Under the pieces are notes generated by a model. That model worked only from the letters and a program-made list of their open reading frames with translations, was not told where the DNA came from and searched no databases. From NCBI GenBank assembly GCA_934167495.1, contig CAKPKP010000005.1, forward strand, positions 30,677-94,676: a stretch of DNA of 64,000 nucleotides, read 5' to 3'. Shown piece by piece: positions 36,917 to 47,109 of this stretch (its first letter is position 1; every line of letters begins with the position of its first letter). A program made the position numbers and the translations under genes. Source of the stretch: an uncultured Clostridia bacterium (GTDB lineage Bacteria; Bacillota; Clostridia; TANB77; CAG-508).

Positions 36917-37657
36917 TCAATCTTTTTTTCTTCCGCCAAATAAAATTTGATTATTACTAAAATCTTCTTCCTCTTCAACCTCTTGTTGCTTCTTAGATTT
37001 TAATATTTTCTGTCTAGGCTTTTTTATTTTTTCTTCTTTCTGAGTTCTTGCAATTGCTTCATCTACAGACAAAGTTTTTTCATATTCTATAATATTATGC
37101 ACTGGTTCTTCATAAATTCCCTCTAAATATATATCTTTTTTTAAAGGTTTCTCCATACTAATATCATATAAATATCTATCTATTATATTTCTTTCGTTTT
37201 TACTATATAAATCCATTTCTAAGTGTAAATAATTATATCTCCATATTACATGTCGTTCATATGGTGTATACTTAGATTTATTTAAATTTTCATAATCATA
37301 TTCTACTTTAAAATGAAATTTTTCAATAGATATTGTAATATTACTCCAAACTTTTCTTTCTTTTTTTATAGCAATCTCTCTTAATTTTTTTATAGTATTA
37401 TATAAACTATTTATTAATTCAGAATATTTATCTTCATCTATGTTAAATATTGTAGGTATTTCATATGCATTTATTGGCTTCTTTTTTATTATTCCTTTTG
37501 GAAAGTAATAAAAATACATTTCACCTACTGGTCTTTTAAATGGTACATCTATTATAGAAGCATACAAAAATATGCTTTCCCATTTTTCTGGGATTAGATA
37601 AAACAATTTCTTTTGTATGTCTTCATATAAAATTTTTTCTTGTTTTGAGCTTAGCAT
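36917..37657 (-). CDS. YezG/DUF600-like immunity-family protein
   Basis: The 246-residue protein matches the pattern of YezG-type immunity proteins: IPEKWESIFLYASI, FYYFPKG, then YDYENLNKSKYTPYERHV and IWRYNYL. YezG-like proteins neutralise LXG/polymorphic toxins. No toxin gene is adjacent; it lies 31 bases after gpmI in the glycolysis run. The C-terminal 60 residues are a Lys/Glu-rich extension ending FGGRKKD. The family assignment is by pattern only. Confidence 0.5.
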   Translation of the reverse strand: MLSSKQEKILYEDIQKKLFYLIPEKWESIFLYASIIDVPFKRPVGEMYFYYFPKGIIKKKPINAYEIPTIFNIDEDKYSELINSLYNTIKKLREIAIKKERKVWSNITISIEKFHFKVEYDYENLNKSKYTPYERHVIWRYNYLHLEMDLYSKNERNIIDRYLYDISMEKPLKKDIYLEGIYEEPVHNIIEYEKTLSVDEAIARTQKEEKIKKPRQKILKSKKQQEVEEEEDFSNNQILFGGRKKD

Positions 37658-37688
37658 AAATGTATATCCCTTCCTTAGAATACTTAAA

Positions 37689-39218
37689 CTAATCTTCTAA
37701 TAAACTTTCCCCTGTCATTTCCTCTGGTTTTTCTAATTCCATAAGATCTAACATTGTTGGTGCTAAATCTGCTAGTCTACCTTCCTTTAATTTTTTATTT
37801 GTGTCTGAAATTAGAACTAATGGTACTGGATTTGTAGTATGTGCTGTATGTGGTTCTCCAGTTTTATAATCTATCATTTGTTCTGAATTTCCATGATCAG
37901 CTGTTATTAAAAGATTTCCATGTTTTTCTTTTATTGCTTTAACTACTCTTGCAACACATGTATCTAATGTTTCTAAAGCTTTTATACAAGCTTCTATATT
38001 TCCTGTATGACCTACCATATCTGGATTTGCATAATTTAAAATAATGCAATTATATTTTTCTGATTCTATTGCTTCTACAACTTTATCAGTAACTTCTATA
38101 GCACTCATTTCTGGTTTTAAATCATATGTTTCAACTTTTGGAGAAGGTATTAATATTCTGTCTTCACCTTCATATTGTTTTTCTTGTCCTCCATTAAAGA
38201 AGAATGTTACGTGAGCATATTTTTCTGTTTCTGCTATTCTTAATTGTGTAAATCCTAATTTACTTATATATTCTCCTAATGTATTTTTTATTTCATCTTT
38301 CTTAAATGCTACTTCTACATTTGGCATTGTTTCATCATATGGTGTGAAACAAACGAAAAATGTTTTAAAATATTCTCTTTCGAATCCGTCAAAATTTTCA
38401 TCAACAATACTTCTAGTTATTTCTCTTGCTCTATCTGGTCTAAAATTAAAGAATATTACTGAATCATTTTCTGAAATTTTAGCAATTGGTTCGTCATTAT
38501 TACATATAACAATAGGTTTAACAAATTCATCAAATACTTCTTTTTGATATGATTCTTCAATTGCTGCTGTTGCAGAACTAAATTTTTCACCTTCACCTTT
38601 AACCATTGCATTATAAGCTTCTTTTACTCTTTCCCATCTTTTATCTCTATCCATTGCGTAAAATCTACCACATAAAGTTGCTATTTTACCAACACCTTTT
38701 TCTTCCATCTTCTTTTCTAATTCTGCAATATAAGTTTCTGCTGATGCTGGTGGTGTATCTCTTCCGTCTAAGAAGCAATGTACATATACATCTTCAAAAT
38801 CTTTTCTTTTAGCCATTTCTAATAATGCATATAAATGTCTTATATGACTATGAACGCCACCATCTGAAACTAATCCCATAATGTGTAATTTTGAATTATT
38901 TTTCTTACAATTTTCTATTGCAGAAACAAACTCTGGTATACTAAAGAAATCTCCATCTTCTATAGATTTTGTTATTTTAGTAAAATCTTGATAAATAATT
39001 CTTCCTGCACCTATATTTGTATGTCCTACTTCTGAATTTCCCATTTGTCCTTCAGGTAATCCTACATCTAATCCACTAGTATGAATTATTGTACTAGGAT
39101 TTTTTGTAAATATTTCATCCAAATTTGGTGTGTTTGCTAATTTTACACAATTTCCTTCTTCTGATTCATTAATACCATACCCATCAAGTATCATAAGCAT
39201 TGTTAATTTTTTATTCAT
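37689..39218 (-). CDS. gpmI: 2,3-bisphosphoglycerate-independent phosphoglycerate mutase
   Basis: This 509-residue alkaline-phosphatase-fold enzyme interconverts 3- and 2-phosphoglycerate. The metal Asp is in MILDGYG, the phosphorylated Ser in GQMGNSEVGH, and ligands are in FLDGRDTPP, NYANPDMVGHTG and LITADHGNSEQM. The start follows AAGGAGAATAACGAA. It follows tpiA by 30 bases. Confidence 0.97.
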   Translation of the reverse strand: MNKKLTMLMILDGYGINESEEGNCVKLANTPNLDEIFTKNPSTIIHTSGLDVGLPEGQMGNSEVGHTNIGAGRIIYQDFTKITKSIEDGDFFSIPEFVSAIENCKKNNSKLHIMGLVSDGGVHSHIRHLYALLEMAKRKDFEDVYVHCFLDGRDTPPASAETYIAELEKKMEEKGVGKIATLCGRFYAMDRDKRWERVKEAYNAMVKGEGEKFSSATAAIEESYQKEVFDEFVKPIVICNNDEPIAKISENDSVIFFNFRPDRAREITRSIVDENFDGFEREYFKTFFVCFTPYDETMPNVEVAFKKDEIKNTLGEYISKLGFTQLRIAETEKYAHVTFFFNGGQEKQYEGEDRILIPSPKVETYDLKPEMSAIEVTDKVVEAIESEKYNCIILNYANPDMVGHTGNIEACIKALETLDTCVARVVKAIKEKHGNLLITADHGNSEQMIDYKTGEPHTAHTTNPVPLVLISDTNKKLKEGRLADLAPTMLDLMELEKPEEMTGESLLED

Positions 39219-39248
39219 TTCGTTATTCTCCTTTTCATTTTCCGTTTC

Positions 39249-40001
39249 CTATTTATCATAATTAACTATTTTGCTAAATTCTTCTGGTTTCAAGCTTGCT
39301 CCACCAACTAATCCACCATCTATATCAGATGTTGTAAATAATTCTTTTGCATTAGTTGATTTTACACTTCCGCCATATTGTATTATAACACAATCAGCAA
39401 CATCTTTTCCATATATTTTTGAAATTTCTTCTCTTATACTTTTTATACTATTATTTGCATCTTCTGAAGTAGCTGTTTTTCCAGTACCTATAGCCCAAAT
39501 TGGTTCATATGCTATTATAGTATTTTTAACTTGCTCATTTGTTAATCCATCTAAAGCAAGTCTTGTTTGTGTTGTTATTATTTCTTCTGTTTTACCAGCT
39601 TCTCTTTGCTCTAAAGATTCTCCTACACAAACTATTGGTTTTAAATCATTTGCAAATGCTGCTTTTATTTTTTTATTTACAGTTTCATCTGTTTCTGCAA
39701 AATATTGTCTTCTTTCAGAATGACCTATTATTACATATTCTACTCCTATTGATTTAAGCATTTTTCCTGATACTTCACCAGTGTATGCACCACTTTCTTC
39801 AAAATGCATATTTTGTGCACCTATTTTTATATTTGTTCCTTGCGCATGCATTAATACATAAAATAAATCTGTGTATGGTGCACAAATTATAACTTCATTA
39901 TCTGTATCTTTAACAAGTGAAGATAACTCTGTCATATATTCAATTGCTTCATTTGGAAGCATATTCATTTTCCAATTTCCTGCTATTACTTTTTTTCTCA
40001 T
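39249..40001 (-). CDS. tpiA: triosephosphate isomerase
   Basis: I take the second of two in-frame ATGs (40001), six bases from AGGAGG; the one at 40007 touches the site. The 250-residue TIM barrel shows VIAGNWKMN, the catalytic His in IIGHSERRQ and Glu in [12 protein letters not shown]. It interconverts dihydroxyacetone phosphate and glyceraldehyde-3-phosphate. Confidence 0.97.
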   Translation of the reverse strand: MRKKVIAGNWKMNMLPNEAIEYMTELSSLVKDTDNEVIICAPYTDLFYVLMHAQGTNIKIGAQNMHFEESGAYTGEVSGKMLKSIGVEYVIIGHSERRQYFAETDETVNKKIKAAFANDLKPIVCVGESLEQREAGKTEEIITTQTRLALDGLTNEQVKNTIIAYEPIWAIGTGKTATSEDANNSIKSIREEISKIYGKDVADCVIIQYGGSVKSTNAKELFTTSDIDGGLVGGASLKPEEFSKIVNYDK

Positions 40002-40033
40002 ATACATCCTCCTAATTTAGATAGTTTACAAGT

Positions 40034-40069
40034 TTTAGAAAAGATAATTTTACAATTATCTTTTCTAAA
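40034..40069 (-). other. perfect 16-bp hairpin between pgk and tpiA
   Basis: TTTAGAAAAGATAATT and its complement (40034-40049, 40054-40069) surround a four-base loop. No T-run follows on the minus strand, so it is more likely an mRNA processing or stability element than a terminator. Confidence 0.55.
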
Positions 40070-40089
40070 TTATCTAATGATATATTATA

Positions 40090-41274
40090 CTATTTATCTA
40101 ATAAACATTCAATACCTGGTAATTTCTTTCCTTCTAAGAATTCTAATGAAGCTCCACCACCTGTTGAAACATGTGTAAATTTTTCTGATAATCCAGCTTT
40201 TTCAACAGCAGCTGCTGAATCTCCACCACCTATTATTTTTACTGCATCTACATCTGCTAAAACTTTTGCTATTGAATTTGTTCCATTAGCAAATTGTTCA
40301 AATTCAAATAAACCTAAAGGTCCATTCCAAATTACTGTTTTTGCTTTCTTTAATTCTTCTGAATATAAAGCAATTGTTTCATCTCCTATATCAAATCCTT
40401 CCCAACCATCTGGAATTTCTGTATATTTAACTACTTTACTTTCTGTATCTGGTTTAAATTCTTTACCAACTTTTGTATCTACTGGTAACATTAATTTAAC
40501 ACCTTTAGCTTTAGCTTTTTCCATTAATTCTTTTGCTAAATCTAATTTATCTAATTCACAAATTGAATTTCCTACATTATATCCCATTGATTTGAAAAAT
40601 GTATAAGCCATTCCACCACCAATCATTAATGTATCTACTTTTTCTAATAAACTATCAATTACTCCTATTTTATCAGAAACTTTTTTTCCACCTAATATTG
40701 CTACAAATGGTCTTGCTGGATTTTCTAATGCATCTCCCATGAAATTTAATTCTTTTTCAATTAAAAATCCTGATACTGCAGGTAAATAGTCTGCAACACC
40801 TGCTGTTGAACTATGTGCTCTATGAGCTGTACCAAAAGCATCGTTAACAAATATTTCTGCAAATGAAGCTAATTTTTTTGAAAGCTCAGGATCATTTTTT
40901 TCTTCTCCAGCTTCAAATCTAACATTTTCAAGTAATACAACTTCTCCTTCTTTCATGTTAGAAACTAATTCTTGTGCTGATTCTCCAACAACATCTTTTG
41001 CAAGTTTTACTTCTTGTCCTAATAATTTAGAAAGTTCTTTAGCTACTATATCTAGTGAAAATTCTGGTTTAACTTCTCCCTTTGGTCTTCCTAGATGAGA
41101 GCATAATATTACTTTACAATTGTTTTCTAATAAATATTTTATTGTAGGTAATGCAGCTACAATTCTTCTATTATCTGTAATTACTCTTTCTTCATTATAT
41201 GGTACATTAAAATCGCATCTAACTAAAACTTTTTTTCCTTTAACATCAATGTCTTTAACTGTTTTCTTATTCAT
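40090..41274 (-). CDS. pgk: phosphoglycerate kinase
   Basis: The 394-residue enzyme makes ATP from 1,3-bisphosphoglycerate. It shows [35 protein letters not shown] and the nucleotide loop [13 protein letters not shown]. The start follows AAAGGAGATTTTTT. It comes after gap, but a terminator-like hairpin separates the two, which would lower pgk relative to gap expression. Confidence 0.97.
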   Translation of the reverse strand: MNKKTVKDIDVKGKKVLVRCDFNVPYNEERVITDNRRIVAALPTIKYLLENNCKVILCSHLGRPKGEVKPEFSLDIVAKELSKLLGQEVKLAKDVVGESAQELVSNMKEGEVVLLENVRFEAGEEKNDPELSKKLASFAEIFVNDAFGTAHRAHSSTAGVADYLPAVSGFLIEKELNFMGDALENPARPFVAILGGKKVSDKIGVIDSLLEKVDTLMIGGGMAYTFFKSMGYNVGNSICELDKLDLAKELMEKAKAKGVKLMLPVDTKVGKEFKPDTESKVVKYTEIPDGWEGFDIGDETIALYSEELKKAKTVIWNGPLGLFEFEQFANGTNSIAKVLADVDAVKIIGGGDSAAAVEKAGLSEKFTHVSTGGGASLEFLEGKKLPGIECLLDK

Positions 41275-41303
41275 AAAAAATCTCCTTTATCTTTTATTAT
41301 TTA

Positions 41304-41337
41304 TTTAATAGGAAATTCAGAGGAATTTCCTATTAAA
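41304..41337. repeat. solitary end hairpin of the repeat family
   Basis: TTTAATAGGAAATTC and its perfect complement (15 bp) form the terminal hairpin of the repeat family without the rest of the element. It lies three bases from the gap terminator, the same placement as in the full copies. Confidence 0.65.
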
Positions 41338-41340
41338 CAA

Positions 41341-41371
41341 AAAGAAGGTTGGAACCCAGCCAACCTCCTTT
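41341..41371 (-). terminator. terminator or attenuator after gap
   Basis: AAAGAAGGTTGG / CCAACCTCCTTT stem with one mismatch, followed on the minus strand by TTTTTG. It sits 11 bases past the gap stop codon and upstream of pgk. Confidence 0.75.
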
Positions 41372-41382
41372 ATATTTATAAA

Positions 41383-42399
41383 CTAATTTAATTCTGCAAA
41401 ATATTTGATTGTTCTAACCATTTGGCTAGTATATGAATTTTCATTGTCGTACCAAGCTACAACTTGAACTTGATATAAACCTTCTGAAATTTCTGTTACC
41501 ATTGTTTGTGTTGCATCAAATAATGAACCATTTGTTATACCTATTATGTCTGAAGAAACTAATGGTTCTTCTGTGTATCCAAATGATGCACTAGATTGTG
41601 CTTTCATTGCAGCATTTATTGAGTCTACTGTTATATTTTCTCCTTTTACAACAGCTACTAATATAGTTGTTGATCCTGTTGGTACAGGAACTCTTTGAGC
41701 AGATCCTATTAATTTTCCGTTTAATTCTGGAATAACTAATCCTATAGCTTTAGCTGCTCCTGTTGAGTTAGGAACAATATTTACTGCAGCTGCTCTAGCT
41801 CTTCTTAAATCACCTTTTCTGTGTGGTCCATCAAGAACCATTTGATCACCTGTGTAAGCATGAACTGTTGTCATTATTCCTGATTGAATTGGTGCATAAT
41901 CGTTTAATGCTTTAGCCATAGGTGCTAAACAGTTTGTTGTACATGAAGCTGCTGATATTATAGTATCTTCTGCTTTTAAAGTACCTTCGTTTACTCCATA
42001 AACTATTGTTGGTAAATCTTTTCCAGCTGGTGCAGAAATAACAACTTTTTTTGCTCCTGCTTTGATATGAGCTTCTGCTTTTTCTTTTGATGTATAGAAT
42101 CCTGTACATTCTAATACAACATCAACACCAATTTCTCCCCAAGGAAGATTTACGGCATCTTTTTCTGCATATATTTTTATTGTTTTTCCATCAACTGTTA
42201 TTGAGTTTTCCCCAGCAACAACTGTATCTGCTTTTTCATATCTTTTTTGTGCAGAATCATATTTTAATAAATGAGCTAACATATCAGGGCTTGTTAAATC
42301 GTTTATTGCTACGATTTCGTATCCCTCTGCTCCAAACATTTGTCTAAATGCTAGACGTCCTATACGTCCAAATCCATTTATAGCTACTCTAACTGACAT
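41383..42399 (-). CDS. gap: glyceraldehyde-3-phosphate dehydrogenase
   Basis: The 338-residue enzyme shows [11 protein letters not shown] for NAD binding and the catalytic Cys in [39 protein letters not shown] and SWYDNE-type [11 protein letters not shown] follow. It oxidises glyceraldehyde-3-phosphate to 1,3-bisphosphoglycerate. The start follows GTGGAGGAATTATAAA. It is the first gene of the pgk-tpiA-gpmI run. Confidence 0.98.
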   Translation of the reverse strand: MSVRVAINGFGRIGRLAFRQMFGAEGYEIVAINDLTSPDMLAHLLKYDSAQKRYEKADTVVAGENSITVDGKTIKIYAEKDAVNLPWGEIGVDVVLECTGFYTSKEKAEAHIKAGAKKVVISAPAGKDLPTIVYGVNEGTLKAEDTIISAASCTTNCLAPMAKALNDYAPIQSGIMTTVHAYTGDQMVLDGPHRKGDLRRARAAAVNIVPNSTGAAKAIGLVIPELNGKLIGSAQRVPVPTGSTTILVAVVKGENITVDSINAAMKAQSSASFGYTEEPLVSSDIIGITNGSLFDATQTMVTEISEGLYQVQVVAWYDNENSYTSQMVRTIKYFAELN

Positions 42400-42599
42400 T
42401 TTATAATTCCTCCACTTCTGATACTTTAACCTATATAACTAATAAAGCATCGTTAAAAATTTAGTCTGTCATTGACCAATGCTATTCTATATCAATTCTC
42501 AAAATTTTTCAAGTATTTTTTTGATAAATTTGAATACATATGTATTTTTCCCATTTTTTAGTAATTTTATACGTTTCAATATATTAAGAAGACTAAAGA

Positions 42600-42706
42600 G
42601 CTAATTAATTTTTTCAGATGTTTTCATGTAGTAAAATTTATGAAATAAATTTTCTGTGCAATGTAATTTTCTATAATAGAAACTTGAATAACCTTCCTAT
42701 TATAAA
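42600..42706. repeat. degenerate copy of the hairpin repeat family
   Basis: AAATAAATTTTCTGTGCAAT and the partly paired CTATAATAG...CCTATTATA correspond to the middle and end hairpins of the full copies, with many changes. It again lies beside a terminator (42714-42739). The rest of 42400-42756 holds the gap promoter region, which I could not resolve. Confidence 0.45.
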
Positions 42707-42713
42707 TATAAAT

Positions 42714-42739
42714 AGAGACTTTGAAGTTTCAAAGTCTCT
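42714..42739 (-). terminator. terminator of the gene at 42757
   Basis: AGAGACTTTGAA / TTCAAAGTCTCT, a perfect 12-bp stem with a two-base loop, then TATTTATATTT on the minus strand. Confidence 0.8.
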
Positions 42740-42756
42740 TAAAATAGTATGCTGTC

Positions 42757-43440
42757 TTATTCAATCCATAAAGCTATCCTAAATGTAATATCTTTACTTT
42801 TCTCATTATTAATTGCAATATTTTTTGGAAATTTTTGACTTATGAACTTAGAATTTCTGACGATTTTACAAGCTACGCCTATACCTTTTGATTCTTGCGT
42901 CCACTCCATCATCATTTTGTTACATTCAAAATCATAGTCAACTGATGCATCATATTCACTGCCAAAAAGCAAATGACTTTTTACTTTGTCAGTATTTTCA
43001 AACATTTTTGCAATTTCTTTTGCAGAATCATAGCTAATTTCATTCCAAGGTTCACCTTCTTTAGTAATAACAGGTTTTCCATCTGGATTTTTTGAAACAT
43101 AGAAACAAGAAATATAAAACCCTCCATATTTTTTTACACTTTCACATTGTAATGCAAATTCTTTTTTAAACGCTTCATTTAAATTTACATTCTTTAAAAA
43201 AGCCATGGATATAAATTTCTTTGAACCTACCTTTCTTTTTATAAAAGTTCCATCTGATTCCACTGATTTTACAGAAATCCATACAAATCTACTTCCATCA
43301 GACATTCTCTGAATAACAAAAAACTCTTCTATTGTTACATCTCGAAAATACCCTTCTGGAATAGGTGGATTAATCGGATAAGCTTTTTTGTTTTCTACAT
43401 TTTGCATACATCTTTCTTGGTTTTCAAACCGAATTCTCAT
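42757..43440 (-). CDS. hypothetical protein, weakly SUMF/formylglycine-enzyme-like
   Basis: From the ATG at 43440 behind GAGGAGG the product is 227 residues. Segments such as SRFVWISVKSV, YGGFYISCFYVSKNPDGKP, PWNEISYDSAKEIAKMF and SHLLFGSEYD echo the FVWIPV / GGFYIGRYE / SxLxYGxxWD pattern of a clostridial and phage SUMF-like family, in a degenerate form. Codon 4 is CGG, the only ordinary in-frame CGG I found among host-type genes; a start at the ATG at 43407 would avoid it. Function is unknown. Confidence 0.5.
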   Translation of the reverse strand: MRIRFENQERCMQNVENKKAYPINPPIPEGYFRDVTIEEFFVIQRMSDGSRFVWISVKSVESDGTFIKRKVGSKKFISMAFLKNVNLNEAFKKEFALQCESVKKYGGFYISCFYVSKNPDGKPVITKEGEPWNEISYDSAKEIAKMFENTDKVKSHLLFGSEYDASVDYDFECNKMMMEWTQESKGIGVACKIVRNSKFISQKFPKNIAINNEKSKDITFRIALWIE

Positions 43441-43555
43441 TATTAAAAACCTCCTCAAATTGTTAATAATCGGCTTTTGCTAAATATTTTAACATATATA
43501 TTATAACACTTTTATTTATAAAACTCAATTTCAATATATATTATTTTCTATTGTA

Positions 43556-43699
43556 GAACAAAAGCGGACATTAATAACTTTTGTACTTATTAAAACATTT
43601 TGAAGTCCGCGTCTTTGTTCGTGTGCGAAATTTGCAAAGCAAATTTCTGTGCAATATATTTATATTATAGGAAGTTCAGCGAACTTTCCTATAATATAA
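43556..43699. repeat. hairpin repeat family, copy B
   Basis: This full-length copy has GAACAAAAGCGGAC pairing with GTCCGCGTCTTTGTTC, the palindrome GAAATTTGCAAAGCAAATTTC and the end hairpin ATATTATAGGAAGTTC / GAACTTTCCTATAATAT. It is nearly identical to copies A and C in the first two parts but differs, symmetrically, in the end hairpin. It lies seven bases from a terminator. Confidence 0.88.
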
Positions 43700-43706
43700 A
43701 AAAAAA

Positions 43707-43729
43707 CAAAGATGATTTTATCATCTTTG
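43707..43729 (-). terminator. terminator of the gene at 43738
   Basis: CAAAGATGAT / ATCATCTTTG stem with a three-base loop, followed by a run of nine or so T on the minus strand, eight bases past the stop codon. Confidence 0.85.
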
Positions 43730-43737
43730 AAATTTTT

Positions 43738-44166
43738 TTATTTTTTCTTTCCGAATATTGTAATCTCTTGGAATAAGAAATCGTGTAATTCTGGAAAGTG
43801 AACATCTTGAAACCAGAAATCATGAACTTCTTTTAGAACTTTCTCTTCTTTTGGAGTTAATTCTAATACTATCTTTTTATTTAAGTCTATTTCTTGGAAT
43901 AAGAAATTTTTAACCTTTCCCCATAATCCAACTTTTTGAGGTAATGCTGTATTTCCTACTGAAACATTTTGACCTACTTGTCCATTTATTGTACCTGCGT
44001 TAACACCAAAATTTTCTCCAGTTCCACCTATTACTCCACCTTCTGTTCCAATTCCACCTGCATTTTCACCAAAAGCTCTATATACATTTCCTGCTTGAAC
44101 TGCACCAGCTTGAGTATTTTCTTCTTGAACATCACCATTGTATTGAACTAATTTGTACTCTTTCAT
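43738..44166 (-). CDS. hypothetical protein with Gly-rich head and FxFQ repeats
   Basis: The 142-residue protein has no family I recognise. Residues 15-75 are Gly/Asn/Val-rich, low complexity (AFGENAGGIGTEGGVIGGTG). The C-terminal half holds three copies of an aromatic motif: NFLFQEI, DFWFQDV and DFLFQEI, the last just before the basic end FGKKK. No signal peptide or membrane helix is seen. The gene has its own terminator and a short distance to mtaB. Confidence 0.55.
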   Translation of the reverse strand: MKEYKLVQYNGDVQEENTQAGAVQAGNVYRAFGENAGGIGTEGGVIGGTGENFGVNAGTINGQVGQNVSVGNTALPQKVGLWGKVKNFLFQEIDLNKKIVLELTPKEEKVLKEVHDFWFQDVHFPELHDFLFQEITIFGKKK

Positions 44167-44287
44167 ATGCTTCCTCCTTTGTGAATTTAATTATCTACAG
44201 TATTTATACTACATATTTTTATTTTAATCAATAATTTTTACTTTGTTTTATATTTCTTTTTGGTTACAAAATGTAACATTTTTGTAA

Positions 44288-45593
44288 TTATTTCAATTCA
44301 CCTAACAAACTATTATTATCAATTATAGAATTTAATTTCACTTCTTTTATAGTATTTTCAATATCTTTATTAGTTTTAACTTTTACTAATAAATAGTTTT
44401 CAGTATGTCCTTTTATAAATTCTCCTTCTCTATCTTCAAATAGTACCTTTTCTTTTTTATTTAAATATGAATTTAAATATTCTAATTCATTTTTATTTGA
44501 AAGTTCTATTAAAGCTTTACTTCTTACATCTTTAATATCATTACTAACTTGGTTATCCATTTTGCTTGCAACAGTACCTTTTCTAATTGAATATTTAAAA
44601 ACATGCATCTTGTAAAATTTAATTTTTTCAAGAAAATTATAAGTTATATTAAATTCTTCATCTGTTTCTCCCGGAAATCCTACAATTATATCTGTAGTAA
44701 GCATAACATCATTATAAATTTCTCTTAGCAATTCTACAACTTTTTCAAATTCTTCTGTACTATATTTTCTATTCATTCTTTTCAAAGTTCCGTTGCATCC
44801 GCTTTGAAGTGATAAATGAAAATGATGACATAATTTATTCAATTTTTTTATTCTATCACAAAATTCTTCATTTATTATTGTTGGTTCAAGTGAACCTATC
44901 CTGATTCTTTCTATACCTTCAATTTTATTTATGTCTTCTAATAAATCAATTAATCTATAATTGTTATCAAAATCTTTTCCATATGAAGCTATATGTATCC
45001 CTGTTATTACAACTTCTTTTATTCCTTTTTCAGCAATTTTTTCAATTTCCTCTAGTATGCTTTCTTTTTTTCTGCTTTTAATCCTTCCTCTAGCATATGG
45101 AATTATACAATATGTACAAAAATTATTACATCCATCTTGTACTTTTATTGTAGCTCTTGTCCTTTCTGTATATGTAATACATCCAAATTCATTATATTCT
45201 TCAGATGACTCTATATTAACATCATTGTGATTTATATAATTTTCTACATGATCTACAATATTCTTTTTTTCACTATTTCCTAAAATTAAATTTATTTCTT
45301 TTATTTTACTTAATTCTTCTTTTGCAACATCTGCATAACACCCAACAGCAACTATTATAGCATCTTTATTTAGTTCATGTGCTCTTCTTAACATTTGTCT
45401 TGATTTTCTATCAGACATATTTGTTACTGTACATGTATTTATAATATATATATCAGCCTCTTCTTCAGAATTAACTATTTTATATCCTTTTTCTTCAAAC
45501 TTTTGTATCATAGCATTTGTTTCATATTGGTTAACTTTACAACCGTAATGTAATAAATGCTACTTTGTTTATATTTTTTCCATTGTTATTCAT
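44288..45593 (-). CDS. mtaB: tRNA methylthiotransferase MtaB, needing a +1 frameshift
   Basis: MtaB adds a methylthio group to t6A37 of tRNA. The radical-SAM Cys triad is in VQDGCNNFCTYCIIPYARGR, and the family's LGNSEKK, GFPGETDEEF and TRAM-like end are present. The zero frame starts at 45593 (MNNNGKNINKVAFITL), then meets CGG TTG TAA. Skipping the C of CGG (45545) gives GCKVNQYETNAM, which is the conserved first cluster-ligand motif, and continues to the stop at 44288. The joined product is about 434 residues, normal for MtaB. Without the shift only a fragment lacking the first Fe-S ligand could start, at 45511. It may be programmed frameshifting, a mutation or a sequence error; see findings. 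Confidence 0.88.
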
Positions 45594-45596
45594 ATA

Positions 45597-46595
45597 TTAT
45601 CTCTTCTTTTTCCCATCTAAACTATCTAAATTATCTAAGGCTTTTCCTGTTCCTAATGCTACACAAGATACAGCATCTTCTGCTATCATTACATTTATTC
45701 CTGTTTTTTCTTGTAATAGCCTGTCCAATCCGTCTATTAGACAACCTCCACCAGTCATATATATACCTTTATCACTTATATCAGCAACAAGTTCTGGTGG
45801 TGTTTTTTCAAGTACTGAATGAACTGCATCTGCAATCATTAAAGCTGGTTCTTGAAGTGCTTCCATCATTTCACTTGAGTATACTGTTATTGTTTTTGGA
45901 AGACCTGTCATTAAATCTCTTCCTCTAATATCCATTTCTACATCTTGAATTTTTGGATATACACATCCAATATTAACTTTCAAATCTTCGGCAGTTCTTT
46001 CTCCTATCATCATGTTATGTCTTTTCTTTATATATTTAATTATATATTCATCAAATTTATCTCCTGCAACTTTTAATGAAGTACTTACTACTGAACCTCC
46101 TAGTGATATAACAGCTATATCTGTTGTTCCTCCACCTATATCTACTATCATATTTCCACAAGGTTTTGAAATATCTATTCCTGCACCTATTGCTGCTGCT
46201 ATTGGCTCTTCTATTAAATATACTTTTCTAGCTCCTGCTTGAGAAGCAGCATCTATAACAGCCTTTTTTTCAACTTCTGTAACTTGAGATGGTATACATA
46301 TCATGATTCTAGGAGAGAATATAAATCTTCCACCTATTTTACTAATAAAATATTTTAACATTTTTTCTGTAACAGTATAATCTGATATTACTCCATCTTT
46401 TAAAGGTCTTGTTGCCACAATATTTCCTGGTGTTCTTCCAAGCATTCTTCTTGCTTCATGTCCAACAGCTAAAACATCTCCAGTTACATTGTTAACCGCA
46501 ACAACTGATGGTTCTCTTAATACAATTCCTTTTCCTTTTACATATGCAATTACAGTTGCAGTACCTAAATCAATTCCTATATCTTGACCAAACAT
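45597..46595 (-). CDS. mreB: MreB/Mbl-family actin-like shape protein
   Basis: The 332-residue bacterial actin organises lateral cell-wall synthesis. The N terminus DIGIDLGTATVIAYVKGKGI and the ATP-binding VDIGGGTTDIAVISLGG and YMTGGGCLIDGLDRLL segments are canonical. The N terminus (MFGQDIGIDLGTA) is closer to Mbl than to MreB. It has its own promoter after the spoIIIA genes and is followed four bases later by mtaB. Confidence 0.93.
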   Translation of the reverse strand: MFGQDIGIDLGTATVIAYVKGKGIVLREPSVVAVNNVTGDVLAVGHEARRMLGRTPGNIVATRPLKDGVISDYTVTEKMLKYFISKIGGRFIFSPRIMICIPSQVTEVEKKAVIDAASQAGARKVYLIEEPIAAAIGAGIDISKPCGNMIVDIGGGTTDIAVISLGGSVVSTSLKVAGDKFDEYIIKYIKKRHNMMIGERTAEDLKVNIGCVYPKIQDVEMDIRGRDLMTGLPKTITVYSSEMMEALQEPALMIADAVHSVLEKTPPELVADISDKGIYMTGGGCLIDGLDRLLQEKTGINVMIAEDAVSCVALGTGKALDNLDSLDGKKKR

Positions 46596-46662
46596 AATAG
46601 CTAATCTGTCCTTTCTATTATTATATTTATCCTAGTTACATTATTATTACATTTTCTTTGCA

Positions 46663-46691
46663 ATTATATTACATTTTTTCAAAAATAGCAA
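46663..46691 (-). promoter_or_regulatory. promoter of mreB-mtaB
   Basis: TTGCTA (46686-46691), 17 bases and TATAAT (46663-46668) on the minus strand, in the gap between spoIIIAD and mreB. Confidence 0.65.
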
Positions 46692-46706
46692 ATACTTTTT
46701 ATGAAT

Positions 46707-47093
46707 TTATGGTAATATTCTTAAAATTGTTTCTAACATTGAAGATATTATAGGAACAGACATAGAAACTATAAGTACTTTTCCTCCTAAATCAACTTTA
46801 TTTGCAATAGCTGTTTCTCCTGAATCTTTGCAAATACTAATTGCAAACTCAGCTAAAATTGAAATTCCCGTAATTTTCAATAATAAAATTAAAAAAGAAT
46901 TATTTATATTAGTTTTATTAGCTAAATTGTTAAGCAATGACATTATTGATGATAATTTATCTATCACCAAACTTAATATAATTATTCCAGCAATTAGTGA
47001 TATGTATATAGAAAATTCTGGTTTATATTGCTTTAAAATTATGGCTATTATTATTGCTGATATTCCTATTCCTACTATTTTTACAATTTCCAT
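46707..47093 (-). CDS. spoIIIAD: stage III sporulation protein AD
   Basis: A 128-residue membrane protein with several helices (start MEIVKIVGIGISAI). The end GGKVLIVSMSVPIISSMLETI is typical. It belongs to the SpoIIIA-SpoIIQ feeding-tube complex between mother cell and forespore. It starts 16 bases after spoIIIAC and is the last spoIIIA gene here; AE to AH do not follow. Confidence 0.9.
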   Translation of the reverse strand: MEIVKIVGIGISAIIIAIILKQYKPEFSIYISLIAGIIILSLVIDKLSSIMSLLNNLANKTNINNSFLILLLKITGISILAEFAISICKDSGETAIANKVDLGGKVLIVSMSVPIISSMLETILRILP

Positions 47094-47109
47094 GAATCTT
47101 CCTCCAATT

